Assembly (NCBI RefSeq): GCF_052089425.1 | Contig: NZ_JBQCZW010000001.1 | Coordinates: 124,001 to 188,000, forward strand | Reading direction: 5' to 3' | DNA length: 64,000 nucleotides | DNA from: Ancrocorticia sp052089425 | GTDB taxonomy: Bacteria; Actinomycetota; Actinomycetes; Actinomycetales; Actinomycetaceae | Part shown: positions 43,159-51,278 of the stretch, piece by piece | Layout of the letters: the number at the start of each line of letters is the position of its first letter | Numbering within the stretch: the stretch's first letter is position 1 | The notes under the pieces: model-generated | Told to the model about the DNA's origin: nothing | The model's input: only the letters and a program-made list of their open reading frames with translations | The model's database searches: none | Position numbers and translations under genes: made by a program

Positions 43159-44083
43159 GTCTCGAGTACCGTTCAACAAACCTGAGCTATCGATAGCCCA
43201 GCAGGTCACACTCTTGCAGCAACGGGGCCCGCAAGCCGAAACTCCTCTGCTTACTCAGACCCTTCATCGAATGAGCTACTACCGCTTCTCAGGCTACCTT
43301 TGGTGGTTCTACGAGCCTGACCAGTGGGAGAAAGTACGTACCGGTACCACACTGCAGGATATTCTCAACCTCTATGCCTTCGACGCTACTTTACGTAGTC
43401 ACATCATGAGACTGGCTCACTCGATTGAGGTTTGGCTCCGTGCTTCTTTTACCAATCACGTTGCTGAGAGGCACGGACCGATGGGCTACCTGAATCCAGC
43501 TATTCACGTTAGTCCAACATCCTTCGAGAAGGATCGTTCAAAGCTGGATGCCATGCTCGGAACAGACTCCACCGAACGTTTTGTTGTTGCTTTCACGCAG
43601 AAATACAGCGATCCACGACCGCCTGTCTGGATGGCCTGTGAGCTTATGAGCATTGGCTTGCTCTCGAAGTGGTACGACAATCTGAAGGAGGCAAGCTTAC
43701 GGAAAGCGATTGCGAGCGAAGCAGGACTGAACCACCACGTCTTGTCGAGCTTCTTGAGGATGTTCACTGTCTTGCGTAACGGCGCCGCACACCATTCTCG
43801 CGTGTGGAATCGCCAGACTCCACTGCGTGGCGTCACTGTGAAGAGTCCGCCCAAACTGCTAGAGACAGCACTGGACGGAGCGGATGAATCACGAATTCAT
43901 TACGTGCTTGCGATCGCCGCATATATAGTTCAACGTGTTGATCCGACGTCCCGCACCGTCGCAAGCTTACGAGACCATCTCCTCACAGCAGAAGACGAAT
44001 GGCTAGAAGAAATGGACTTTCCATTCAATTTTGAGAACGATCCACTCTGGAATTCCGCTCCGAAGGCTTTCGCGAACCTGTAG
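43157..44083 (+). CDS. AbiF/AbiD-type HEPN abortive-infection protein (Abi_2 family)
   Basis: This 308-residue protein fits the Abi_2 family, now linked to AbiF, a HEPN-fold RNase toxin related to Cas13 ancestry. Two candidate catalytic motifs are seen: R-x5-H at Arg95-His101 (RASFTNH) and R-x4-H at Arg207-His212 (RNGAAH), each in a helical context (LRLAHSIEVWLRASF, FLRMFTVLRNGAAHH). The only nearby in-frame start is TTG 43157, inside the T run of the preceding hairpin; the true start is uncertain. The C-terminal KAFANL and stop come from repeat R2, which copies the ktrA end. Composition is poorer in GC than the flanking genes. Confidence 0.85.
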   Translation: MSRVPFNKPELSIAQQVTLLQQRGPQAETPLLTQTLHRMSYYRFSGYLWWFYEPDQWEKVRTGTTLQDILNLYAFDATLRSHIMRLAHSIEVWLRASFTNHVAERHGPMGYLNPAIHVSPTSFEKDRSKLDAMLGTDSTERFVVAFTQKYSDPRPPVWMACELMSIGLLSKWYDNLKEASLRKAIASEAGLNHHVLSSFLRMFTVLRNGAAHHSRVWNRQTPLRGVTVKSPPKLLETALDGADESRIHYVLAIAAYIVQRVDPTSRTVASLRDHLLTAEDEWLEEMDFPFNFENDPLWNSAPKAFANL

Positions 44084-44100
44084 TTTTTTGACGACGACGA
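44065..44100. repeat. Direct repeat R2, duplicated ktrA 3' end
   Basis: This is the partner of R1, with 33 of 36 identical bases. It overlaps the last seven codons of the AbiF-like gene, supplying APKAFANL-like residues and the TAG, then TTTTTTGACGACGACGA. The unit from R1 to R2 is 1106 bp. A tail of this kind is not expected in an Abi_2 protein, so R2 appears to have been joined to the toxin. Confidence 0.88.
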
Positions 44101-44265
44101 AACCCACACCTTCCCAATCACACATCCTCCTTGTACCATTTCTGGTCGCGCCGGATTAACGCAGCGAACCGGCTGATCTACATCGTGACCGGCGATACGC
44201 TGTGCATACTGTCCGCTAGGGATCACTACGCCTGACGTGTGGGAGGGCGCCCGTATGCTTGAGGC

Positions 44266-45651
44266 ATGGCAAAAGCACCTGCGATCACCTACACATGCAC
44301 TGAATGCGGCTGGACAACGCACAAGTGGGTGGGCCGCTGCGCGCAGTGCGGCGCTTGGGGATCGCTCGATGAGGAAAACGTAGCGCGTACGCCGCAGGCT
44401 CTTGCCCCGGCAAGCCCCGCCAAGCCCATCACAGACGTGTCTGCAGAAGCCTCGGTGAAGCAGGCTACTGGCGTATCAGAGCTGGACCGCGTTCTCGGGG
44501 GCGGTCTGGTGCCGGGCGCGGTGATCCTCATGGCCGGCGAGCCAGGCGTTGGCAAATCCACCTTGTTGCTGGACGTTGCCGCCCGGGCCGCGCATCAGGC
44601 CAAAAGCGAGGGAAAGGCACCCGTCCTGTACATCACAGGAGAGGAATCAGCCTCTCAGGTGCGGCTTCGCGCCGAACGTATCGGAGCCATGGATCCGAAC
44701 CTGCTCCTCGCAGCCGAATCCGATGTTTCGCGCATCATCGGGCATGTGAAGCAGGCCAAGCCCTCGCTACTTGTTATCGATTCGGTTCAGACCATTGCAG
44801 ATTCCGGTGTTGATGGAGCCGCCGGTGGTGTGGCACAGGTTCGCGCAGTCTCGGCCGCATTCGTCGCGCTGGCGAAAGAAGCCTCGCTACCCATTCTCCT
44901 TGTGGGCCATGTGACCAAGGACGGCTCCATCGCCGGGCCACGCGTGCTTGAACACGTGGTTGATGTTGTGTGCCAGTTCGAAGGTGACCGCCACTCCCCT
45001 CTTCGTATAGTCCGCGCCGTGAAGAATCGTTACGGGCCAACCGATGAGGTGGGATGCTTCGAACTCACAGAGGACGGCATTGTTGGGCTTTCCGACCCCT
45101 CCGGCCTGTTCCTCTCCGCCCGGAACCGCACGGTTCCCGGCACATGCGCCACCATGACGCTCGAGGGCCGGCGGCCCATGCCCGTTGAGGTACAGGGGCT
45201 GGTTGTCCCGTGCGCTGGTCCTCCCCGCCGCACCACCAGCGGTGTGGATTCCCCGCGGGTCGCCATGATGGTGGCCGTACTGCAATCCCGCCTTGGTTTC
45301 GAACTGGACCGCCGCGACATCTTTGCTTCTACTGTTGGCGGAGCAAAGGCCAGCGAGCCAGCGGCCGATGCGGCCATCGCACTATCTCTCGCATCCGCAT
45401 ACCTTGATCTTCCCCTCGCTCCCGGCGTGATCGCCATTGGAGAGGTATCGCTCACCGGAGAGCTCCGGCCCGTGTCCGGGTTAAGCCATCGCCTATCGGA
45501 GGCGGCTCGGCTGGGCTTTACCGTGGCACTAATCCCTCAAGAAGGTGGCACCGGTAAGGCTGGTTCCTCCAAGCTTCCCCATGGGATTCAGGCCCGGCCG
45601 TGTGCGGACATCGTTGATGCTATGCGTTCAGTTCTGCCAGTGGACCAATAA
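44266..45651 (+). CDS. radA: DNA repair protein RadA
   Basis: This 461-residue protein opens with a C4 zinc finger (Cys11, 14, 25, 28), then Walker A GEPGVGKST at residues 91-99. The RadA motif KNRYG follows, and a Lon-like C-terminal domain (VAIGEVSLTGELRPVSG). It acts as a hexameric helicase in branch migration during recombination. The ATG follows repeat R2 by 165 bases; those 165 bases hold no gene. Its stop is one base from the end of the convergent next gene. Confidence 0.97.
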   Translation: MAKAPAITYTCTECGWTTHKWVGRCAQCGAWGSLDEENVARTPQALAPASPAKPITDVSAEASVKQATGVSELDRVLGGGLVPGAVILMAGEPGVGKSTLLLDVAARAAHQAKSEGKAPVLYITGEESASQVRLRAERIGAMDPNLLLAAESDVSRIIGHVKQAKPSLLVIDSVQTIADSGVDGAAGGVAQVRAVSAAFVALAKEASLPILLVGHVTKDGSIAGPRVLEHVVDVVCQFEGDRHSPLRIVRAVKNRYGPTDEVGCFELTEDGIVGLSDPSGLFLSARNRTVPGTCATMTLEGRRPMPVEVQGLVVPCAGPPRRTTSGVDSPRVAMMVAVLQSRLGFELDRRDIFASTVGGAKASEPAADAAIALSLASAYLDLPLAPGVIAIGEVSLTGELRPVSGLSHRLSEAARLGFTVALIPQEGGTGKAGSSKLPHGIQARPCADIVDAMRSVLPVDQ

Positions 45652-45652
45652 T

Positions 45653-46648
45653 CTACTCCAGCACAAACACGGCGCTCTCTTCGCCCGCCGCCTCATCGCC
45701 GAATGTGAGGGTTGCCTTGTAGGTTCCCGCTTGAGCGAGGTTGCTGGCATCGCACCCGCGGCCGCCTAGCCAGGAGAGGGTAAAGGACGTTTCTAGATCG
45801 CGATCCAGCAGCAGCTGCTTGCTTTCCTCACCCATCTCGCAGGTTTGGCTGGAAACGATCTGGTCATCTCCCGATGTCACCTCAATGTCCACATTGTCCC
45901 AGCCCACGTCCACATAGCAGGGCTTGGCATTCGAGGTGTTGTGGAGGTTGACCTTGAGAGGAATCTCCGAGCCAACGGCAGATGATTCAGGAATCTCTAA
46001 TTGAGCATCAAGCATGCTGGTAGTGCACGCGACGGGCGCCCAATCCTTGACCGGATCTTCCCGCGGGACAGCCGCCGAAGAACCGCGCCCGTTCAACAGG
46101 TACAAGGCAGCACCCGCTAGTAGCACGATCCCGGCTAACATCGCCACGAAGATGATGATTCTGCGCCTGTTCTGAGCCTTCAGCGCAGGTGACTGCGTGG
46201 GCTTCTGGCGCTCGCGGGGTAGGCCCTGCCGCTTGTGTGGCTGTCCACTTCGCTGCATCTGCCCGCTGGGCCGCCGCGCCTGACCGCTGCGTTGTGCTGG
46301 TTGCCCGCTGCGTTGTGTCGGTTGCCCGTTGCGCTGGACTGGACGCCGCTGGCGCTTCTGTTGCTGGCCACCGCGCCGTGCAGGTTCCCCAGCTGCCGCC
46401 CTACGCCCCTGACCTTTGCTCGCGGCCGGTTTGGCCCTGCGTTGCTGTTGCTTCGCTCCGGTACCCGATGGCCGGGGCCGCCTCGCTTTCGGCCTTCCTG
46501 AACCCTCGCCTTGGGTGACGTGCACATCCGATGGACCGGGCAAATTCGGCCATCTGTCATTCCGCTTGGGCTGTTTTCTGCGCGGGCGCGATTCACCACG
46601 GCCCCTGTTCGGGCCCTTCTTCGATGGCTCATCGCGTTCGGAATTCAC
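45653..46648 (-). CDS. Single-pass membrane protein with Arg/Gln-rich cytoplasmic repeat region
   Basis: This protein of about 331 residues has an N-terminal low-complexity domain of about 165 residues rich in Arg, Gln, Pro, Gly and Lys. Within it are degenerate six- to seven-residue repeats (QRNGQPT, QRSGQPA, QRSGQAR, PSGQMQ, QRSGQPH). One membrane helix (IIIFVAMLAGIVLLAGAALYLL) follows, then an outside beta-rich domain of about 140 residues with four cysteines likely in disulfides. The basic part should be disordered and inside, perhaps binding nucleic acid or phosphate groups. GTG 46648 is assumed; GTG 46657 is also possible. No named family recognised. Confidence 0.7.
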   Translation of the reverse strand: MNSERDEPSKKGPNRGRGESRPRRKQPKRNDRWPNLPGPSDVHVTQGEGSGRPKARRPRPSGTGAKQQQRRAKPAASKGQGRRAAAGEPARRGGQQQKRQRRPVQRNGQPTQRSGQPAQRSGQARRPSGQMQRSGQPHKRQGLPRERQKPTQSPALKAQNRRRIIIFVAMLAGIVLLAGAALYLLNGRGSSAAVPREDPVKDWAPVACTTSMLDAQLEIPESSAVGSEIPLKVNLHNTSNAKPCYVDVGWDNVDIEVTSGDDQIVSSQTCEMGEESKQLLLDRDLETSFTLSWLGGRGCDASNLAQAGTYKATLTFGDEAAGEESAVFVLE

Positions 46649-46702
46649 GCATCCCACGTTAGCCGATTCGCAGAGCCGGTTCGATTGGGGCACACTGAAA
46701 CG

Positions 46703-47572
46703 GTGTTCTTCACCCTCATCGAATGGTTTGCCCGCCACGGCAGGCCCCTGCCATGGCGGGAGCCGGGATGTTCGGCGTGGGCCATACTCGTGTGTGAAGT
46801 GATGAGCCAGCAAACCCCCGTTTCCCGGGTGCTGCCTCGATGGCATATGTGGATGGAACGGTGGCCAGAGCCCAAGGATCTTGCGGCAGCCTCCCCTGCG
46901 GAGGTTCTCGTGGCATGGGACAAGCTGGGATATCCGCGCCGAGCACTTCGCCTGCGCGAATGCGCAATCGAGGTAACCACACAGCACGGCGGAAGCCTCC
47001 CACGCGATCGCGATGGCCTCCTTGCTCTGCCAGGGATTGGACCGTATACCGCAGATGCCGTCATTGCGTTTGCTTACCGCGAGCGCTCCACCGTTCTGGA
47101 TACGAACATTCGGAGAGTGTTGTGCCGCCTGAACGGCACGGCGCTCCCTCCGGCCACGCTTCGCCAAGCTGAGATCGCCAGAGCGGAGGCACTTGTGCCT
47201 GCCGATGGCGAAGAAGCTGCGCAGTGGAACGCGGCCATCATGGAGCTAGGCGCTCTCATTTGCACGGCTCGCAACCCACAATGCGGGGAATGCCCACTGG
47301 CGGCTGAATGCCAATGGCTCAAGGAAGGCAAGCCAGCCAACGCAGCACCCCGTAAACCCCAAGGCTTCACGGGTACGCACCGCGAGGCCCGCGGAAAGAT
47401 CATGGCCGTTTTGCGTTCGGCACACGCGCCGGTTCCCCGCGAGGCGCTACACAAGAATTCAGGGCTAACACAGGCCCGCTTCGATGCCGCACTCGACTCC
47501 CTGATTCACGATGGCCTCGCTGATCTCAGCGCGGCAGGCTACGAACTGCCCGCCGCCGAGCCCGCCAGCTGA
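46703..47572 (+). CDS. mutY: A/G-specific adenine glycosylase
   Basis: This 289-residue enzyme removes adenine opposite 8-oxoguanine. It has the catalytic Glu in VCEVMSQQTPVSRV, helix-hairpin-helix LPGIGPYTADAVIAFAY, Asp in VLDTNIRRVL and the 4Fe-4S loop CTARNPQCGECPLAAEC (C-x6-C-x2-C-x5-C). The start GTG 46703 fits the family's N-terminus (MFFTLIEWFARHGRPLPW). CACACT, a -10-like hexamer, lies just upstream, so the message may be leaderless. The recognition domain is shortened. Confidence 0.95.
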   Translation: MFFTLIEWFARHGRPLPWREPGCSAWAILVCEVMSQQTPVSRVLPRWHMWMERWPEPKDLAAASPAEVLVAWDKLGYPRRALRLRECAIEVTTQHGGSLPRDRDGLLALPGIGPYTADAVIAFAYRERSTVLDTNIRRVLCRLNGTALPPATLRQAEIARAEALVPADGEEAAQWNAAIMELGALICTARNPQCGECPLAAECQWLKEGKPANAAPRKPQGFTGTHREARGKIMAVLRSAHAPVPREALHKNSGLTQARFDAALDSLIHDGLADLSAAGYELPAAEPAS

Positions 47573-47609
47573 CACCCCATACCGCACGTTCGGCCATTAA
47601 GATATACAC

Positions 47610-48020
47610 ATGGAACCTCACATGCGCCTCCAGCGCCTCGCACAAGCAGCAATCGCTCTTGCGTTCGGCGCCATCCTGATGGGAATCGTGGGGTTACTGG
47701 CCGCGTGGCTCGGGCACGGCAGCTCAACTCACGTGGCTCTCATCCTGATCGTTCCCGGCGGCCTCATGGTTCTGGTGGCCGCCTACATGCTGGCCCTCGC
47801 GCTACGCGTGGATCCGGACGATTGGCGCCCCGCCTACAAGAAAATCGTACGAATGCTGGAGATCGCGGCAACAGTCGCGTTCCTCGCAACCGTAGTGACA
47901 GCCGTCATCGTGCGCGCCGATGGGCCGGCGCCCCAAATCCTGCTCATAGCACTAGTGGGCATTCAGGGCCCGTTTGCGATGTATTTGCTGACCCGCCAGC
48001 TGGTTCGCGCACTCAAGTAG
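47610..48020 (+). CDS. Small four-helix membrane protein
   Basis: This 136-residue protein has four membrane segments (residues 14-36, 43-65, 82-104, 109-129) and a short Arg/Asp-rich cytoplasmic loop (RVDPDDWRPAYKKIVR). No family is recognised. The ATG at 47610 lacks a strong binding site and a second ATG at 47622 is possible. It is 37 bases from mutY and may be cotranscribed with it. Confidence 0.72.
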   Translation: MEPHMRLQRLAQAAIALAFGAILMGIVGLLAAWLGHGSSTHVALILIVPGGLMVLVAAYMLALALRVDPDDWRPAYKKIVRMLEIAATVAFLATVVTAVIVRADGPAPQILLIALVGIQGPFAMYLLTRQLVRALK

Positions 48021-48035
48021 CCCGAGGAACTCTCA

Positions 48036-48542
48036 CTACCCGCCATTCAGCTCCTTGAGCATCCGGGTGTTGCCGAGCGTATTGGGTTTCACGCTGGCAA
48101 GATCAAGGAATTCCGCCACGCCGTCGTCGTGCGAAGAGAGCATGTGCTCATAAACGTCAATTCCCACGGGCGTTCCCTCAATCGGAGTAAATCCGTGGGC
48201 GGCAAAGAAATCTACCTCGAAGGTCAGGCAAAAAAGGCGCTGGAGTTCGAGCTCACGCGCCCGCTCTTCCAAGCGGTTCAAGATCAGGTGCCCAACCCCG
48301 GTTCCCACAACTTCGGGAGCAACGGCCAGCGTGCGCACCTCGGCAATATCGTCCCACAGCACGTGCAGGGCACCGCAGCCCACGATGAAACCGTCTCGGT
48401 AGGCCACAAAGAATTCTTGAATGTCCTCAAAGTAGCTGATGAGCTGTTTACGAACAAGAATGCCGCTGGTTATGTAAGGCGCGATAAGCGCAGCGATCGC
48501 CCGGGCATCGTGCGGCTTCGCGGGGCGAAGGTCAATGGTCAC
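48036..48542 (-). CDS. GNAT-family N-acetyltransferase, N-acetylglutamate-synthase-like
   Basis: This 168-residue GNAT enzyme has the acetyl-CoA loop VAPEVVGTGVGHLILNRLEE-type sequence and FFAAHGFTPIEGTPVGIDVYEHM, similar to short ArgA-like synthases that start arginine synthesis in actinobacteria. GTG 48542 overlaps the SorC-type regulator stop by 4 bases. It could instead acetylate another amino acid; no arg genes are near. Confidence 0.8.
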   Translation of the reverse strand: MTIDLRPAKPHDARAIAALIAPYITSGILVRKQLISYFEDIQEFFVAYRDGFIVGCGALHVLWDDIAEVRTLAVAPEVVGTGVGHLILNRLEERARELELQRLFCLTFEVDFFAAHGFTPIEGTPVGIDVYEHMLSSHDDGVAEFLDLASVKPNTLGNTRMLKELNGG

Positions 48543-49543
48543 GAAGGTAGTCCAGCACTTTGCGGGCCGGACCGCCACGGGCCCTCGCTTTCTTCGAGCA
48601 CCCGCGCCGCACACTCATCGTCCAGCACCAGATCGGTGGCAGCACCAGATCGCAACACGCCGATGAGGGCCTGCGCCTTAGCTGGCCCGGCGGCCACACA
48701 CAGGCGCCGCGGGATCTTCTTGAGCTCGGCCGGGGTTGGGCCGGAGGCCCGGGAGTTGATCTCCAGATCGGAATAGCTGCCATCCGTTCGCACGAACACC
48801 GTGCACACGTCCCCCACCACGCCATCGCTGCGCAGTGACGTCATGTCCTTGTTCGTGAGATAGCCAGCGGCGTACACGTGGGAGGCGACGGGCGCGCTAA
48901 AGGCACCAACGCCAAATACGGCAAGATCGGCGTTCCTGCCCACTTCGCGGACCGTGGAGATCGAACGCTCGCGCCACAGGGCGGCACGCGTTGTGGCGTA
49001 ATCGAAGAATGCGGGAACGGGAAAAGCCATCACTTTGGCGCCGTAGGCCCTGCTGAACTGGCCAAGCAGTTCACCAACAAACGGAATCCCACTGGTTCCC
49101 GGGTTGGCAGCACCGTTGAGCTGGACAACCGTGGCGCGTTCCAGCGCCTTCGGGACAAGGCGCTCGGCCACAGCGGATAGCGTGGTTCCCCATGCAACTC
49201 CGATCGTTGCCCCATCCGCCACGATGTCCGAAATCATGGCGCCTGCCATGGCAGCCACCCGTTCGAGGCGGCGCAGTTCGCTAGTTGGCTGGCTCACGGG
49301 CACGATGGTGACCGACACGCCGTAGATCTGGCTGAGCTTGGAGGCGGTTGTGGCGGCAGGTTCTTGGGGCGCGTGAAGGGTGATTCGCACCAGTCCTTCA
49401 TCGCGTGCGGAGGCAACAAGGCGCGACACGGTTGATCGCGATAGCCCCATCTTTTTGGCTATCGATTCCATCGTTTGCTGCTCCATGTAGTACAAAAGAG
49501 CGGCCTCGTATGCGAGCCTTCTGCGTTCCAAGGTATCTACCAC
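48539..49543 (-). CDS. SorC/DeoR-like sugar-binding regulator, probable glp repressor
   Basis: This protein of about 334 residues has an N-terminal helix-turn-helix (MESIAKKMGLSRSTVSRLVASARDEGLV) and a C-terminal sugar-phosphate binding domain with the typical GVAWGTTLSAVAE loop. GTG 49543 gives MVDTLERRRLAYEAALLYY; a GTG at 49558 and longer frames exist. It is divergent from glpABC over a 106-base region holding several TGCAC half-sites. I infer that it controls the glp genes, with a phosphorylated sugar or glycerol intermediate as the likely ligand. Confidence 0.85.
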   Translation of the reverse strand: MVDTLERRRLAYEAALLYYMEQQTMESIAKKMGLSRSTVSRLVASARDEGLVRITLHAPQEPAATTASKLSQIYGVSVTIVPVSQPTSELRRLERVAAMAGAMISDIVADGATIGVAWGTTLSAVAERLVPKALERATVVQLNGAANPGTSGIPFVGELLGQFSRAYGAKVMAFPVPAFFDYATTRAALWRERSISTVREVGRNADLAVFGVGAFSAPVASHVYAAGYLTNKDMTSLRSDGVVGDVCTVFVRTDGSYSDLEINSRASGPTPAELKKIPRRLCVAAGPAKAQALIGVLRSGAATDLVLDDECAARVLEESEGPWRSGPQSAGLPS

Positions 49544-49550
49544 ACCCCCA

Positions 49551-49601
49551 TTGTGCACTAACTTTGCACAATCTCCCAGAATCTGTTTGCACGAATGCAC
49601 A
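49551..49601. promoter_or_regulatory. Cluster of TGCAC half-sites in the glpA divergent region
   Basis: TTGTGCA (49551-49557) and TGCACAA (49565-49571) are a perfect inverted repeat with a 7-base spacer. Further half-sites TTTGCACGAATGCACA follow near 49587-49602. Half-sites of this kind are typical of SorC-family operators. They overlap the regulator's start, which suits autoregulation and control of glpA. Confidence 0.65.
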
Positions 49602-49649
49602 TCAGCCATTTCGTATTCGAGACCAACAACACATATGTAGAGTAGTGCC

Positions 49650-51278
49650 GTGTCAGCTAAACAATTGAACTGCGATGTCGTCATCATTGGCGGAGGGGCT
49701 ACCGGCGTGGGTGTCCTTCGAGATGCGGCAATGCGCGGACTAAAAGCAATCTTGGTCGAGCGCGTCGATCTCGCCCAAGGAACCACAGGCCGCTATCACG
49801 GCCTCCTACACTCGGGCGGGCGCTACGTCGTGTCCGATCCCGAATCGGCCACTGAGTGTGCCGAAGAAAACGCTATCCTCAAAAAGATTCACCCCGATGC
49901 CGTGGAAGCCACCGGTGGTCTGTTTGTTTCCGTTTCTGGCGACGACGAAGAGTTCCCGGACCGTTTCATCAAGGGTGCCGAAGCAACGGGTGTGCCATCT
50001 GCCGAAATCTCAGCTGCTGAAGCCCGTAAGCGCGAGCCACGCCTGAGCCCCAAGATTGCGCGTGCCTTCGAGGTTCAGGACGGAACCGTTGACGGTTGGC
50101 GCATGGTGTGGGGAGCGGTGGAATCTGCTCAAGAATATGGGGCCCAATGCCTCACCTACCATCGCGTCACCGATATTGACGTGAAGGATGGTGCGGTTCT
50201 TGGCGTCATGTGCCACGCCGATAAGACCGGCGAGGATGTGTACATCGAGTGCCGCTCGGTTGTGAACGCCGCTGGCCCGTGGGGTGGCCACATCGCCGCC
50301 ATGGCGGGCGAACACGATGTTCAGGTTGTGCCCGGCCGCGGTATTATGGTGGCGATGAACCACCGGTTGGTGAACTCGGTGGTCAACCGCTGCGTTTACC
50401 CAGCTGACGGCGACATCATCGTCCCCGTCCACACCGTGTCCATCATCGGTACCACGGACGTTCGTGCGGACGATCCCGATCACTTGGTGATCGAACGCGA
50501 GGAAGTTCAGCAGATGCTGGACGCCGGCGAGGATTTGATTCCCGGATTCCGTGATTCGCGCGCTCTGCATGTGTGGGTGGGCGCCCGCCCGCTACTTCAG
50601 GACAAGCGTGTAGCTGCGGACGATACCCGTCACATGTCCCGCAACATGAGCGTTGTCAGGCACGATGTGCAAGGGCTCATTACCGTGGCCGGCGGAAAGC
50701 TCACCACCTACCGCCTGATGGCATCCCGCGTTGTGGATGCCGTGTGCGAGGAGTTGGGTGAAAACAGGCCGTGCCGCACCGCTGAAGAACCCGTGGCATC
50801 GGGAAGCAACTACAAGGTCACCCATCGCCTTGCTGATGTGGAGAAGGCCAAGAAGGCCGATCATGGGATGCCGGATCGCGATCCAGTGATCTGCGAATGC
50901 GAGTTCGTCACCAAGAAGATGATTACCGATCTGCTCGATGAGCAGCCGGATGCCACCTTCGATGATCTGCGCCGCCAGCTCCGTATCGGCATGGGGCCAT
51001 GCCAGGGAGGCTTCTGCGCCTCACGAACCGCGGGCATTGCCCACGAACATGGCTGCTGGACCGCAGCTCAAACAAACGAACTGCTCCGCCTGTTTATGAA
51101 GAACCGCTGGGGCGGCATTTATCCGATCCTGTACGGCGCTCAGGCCCGCGAGGCTTCGCTGGACGATTGGATCTACCGCGGAACGCTCGATCTTGACGGC
51201 CTGCCCGTGACGGAGCTCCCGGCTGGTTCCGAACTACCTTCGGCAACCCGCTACCCGGCAAAGGAGGCAGTCAAGTGA
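49650..51278 (+). CDS. glpA: Anaerobic glycerol-3-phosphate dehydrogenase subunit A
   Basis: This 542-residue FAD subunit has VVIIGGGATGVGVLRDAAMRG at the start and QGTTGRYHGLLHSGGRYVV as in DAO-family oxidases. It ends in a BFD-type 2Fe-2S domain (CECEFVTKKM and GPCQGGFC). It oxidises sn-glycerol-3-phosphate to dihydroxyacetone phosphate. GTG start; overlaps glpB by 4 bases. Confidence 0.96.
   Translation: MSAKQLNCDVVIIGGGATGVGVLRDAAMRGLKAILVERVDLAQGTTGRYHGLLHSGGRYVVSDPESATECAEENAILKKIHPDAVEATGGLFVSVSGDDEEFPDRFIKGAEATGVPSAEISAAEARKREPRLSPKIARAFEVQDGTVDGWRMVWGAVESAQEYGAQCLTYHRVTDIDVKDGAVLGVMCHADKTGEDVYIECRSVVNAAGPWGGHIAAMAGEHDVQVVPGRGIMVAMNHRLVNSVVNRCVYPADGDIIVPVHTVSIIGTTDVRADDPDHLVIEREEVQQMLDAGEDLIPGFRDSRALHVWVGARPLLQDKRVAADDTRHMSRNMSVVRHDVQGLITVAGGKLTTYRLMASRVVDAVCEELGENRPCRTAEEPVASGSNYKVTHRLADVEKAKKADHGMPDRDPVICECEFVTKKMITDLLDEQPDATFDDLRRQLRIGMGPCQGGFCASRTAGIAHEHGCWTAAQTNELLRLFMKNRWGGIYPILYGAQAREASLDDWIYRGTLDLDGLPVTELPAGSELPSATRYPAKEAVK

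Noticed and set aside
44101..44265. tRNA or small RNA between R2 and radA
   Set aside because: Some short inverted pieces occur (ACCGGC), but no cloverleaf or anticodon loop can be drawn.
49934..49945. GGCGACGACGAAG in glpA as part of the dispersed motif
   Set aside because: It encodes the acidic run GDDEE in frame and lacks the preceding T run.
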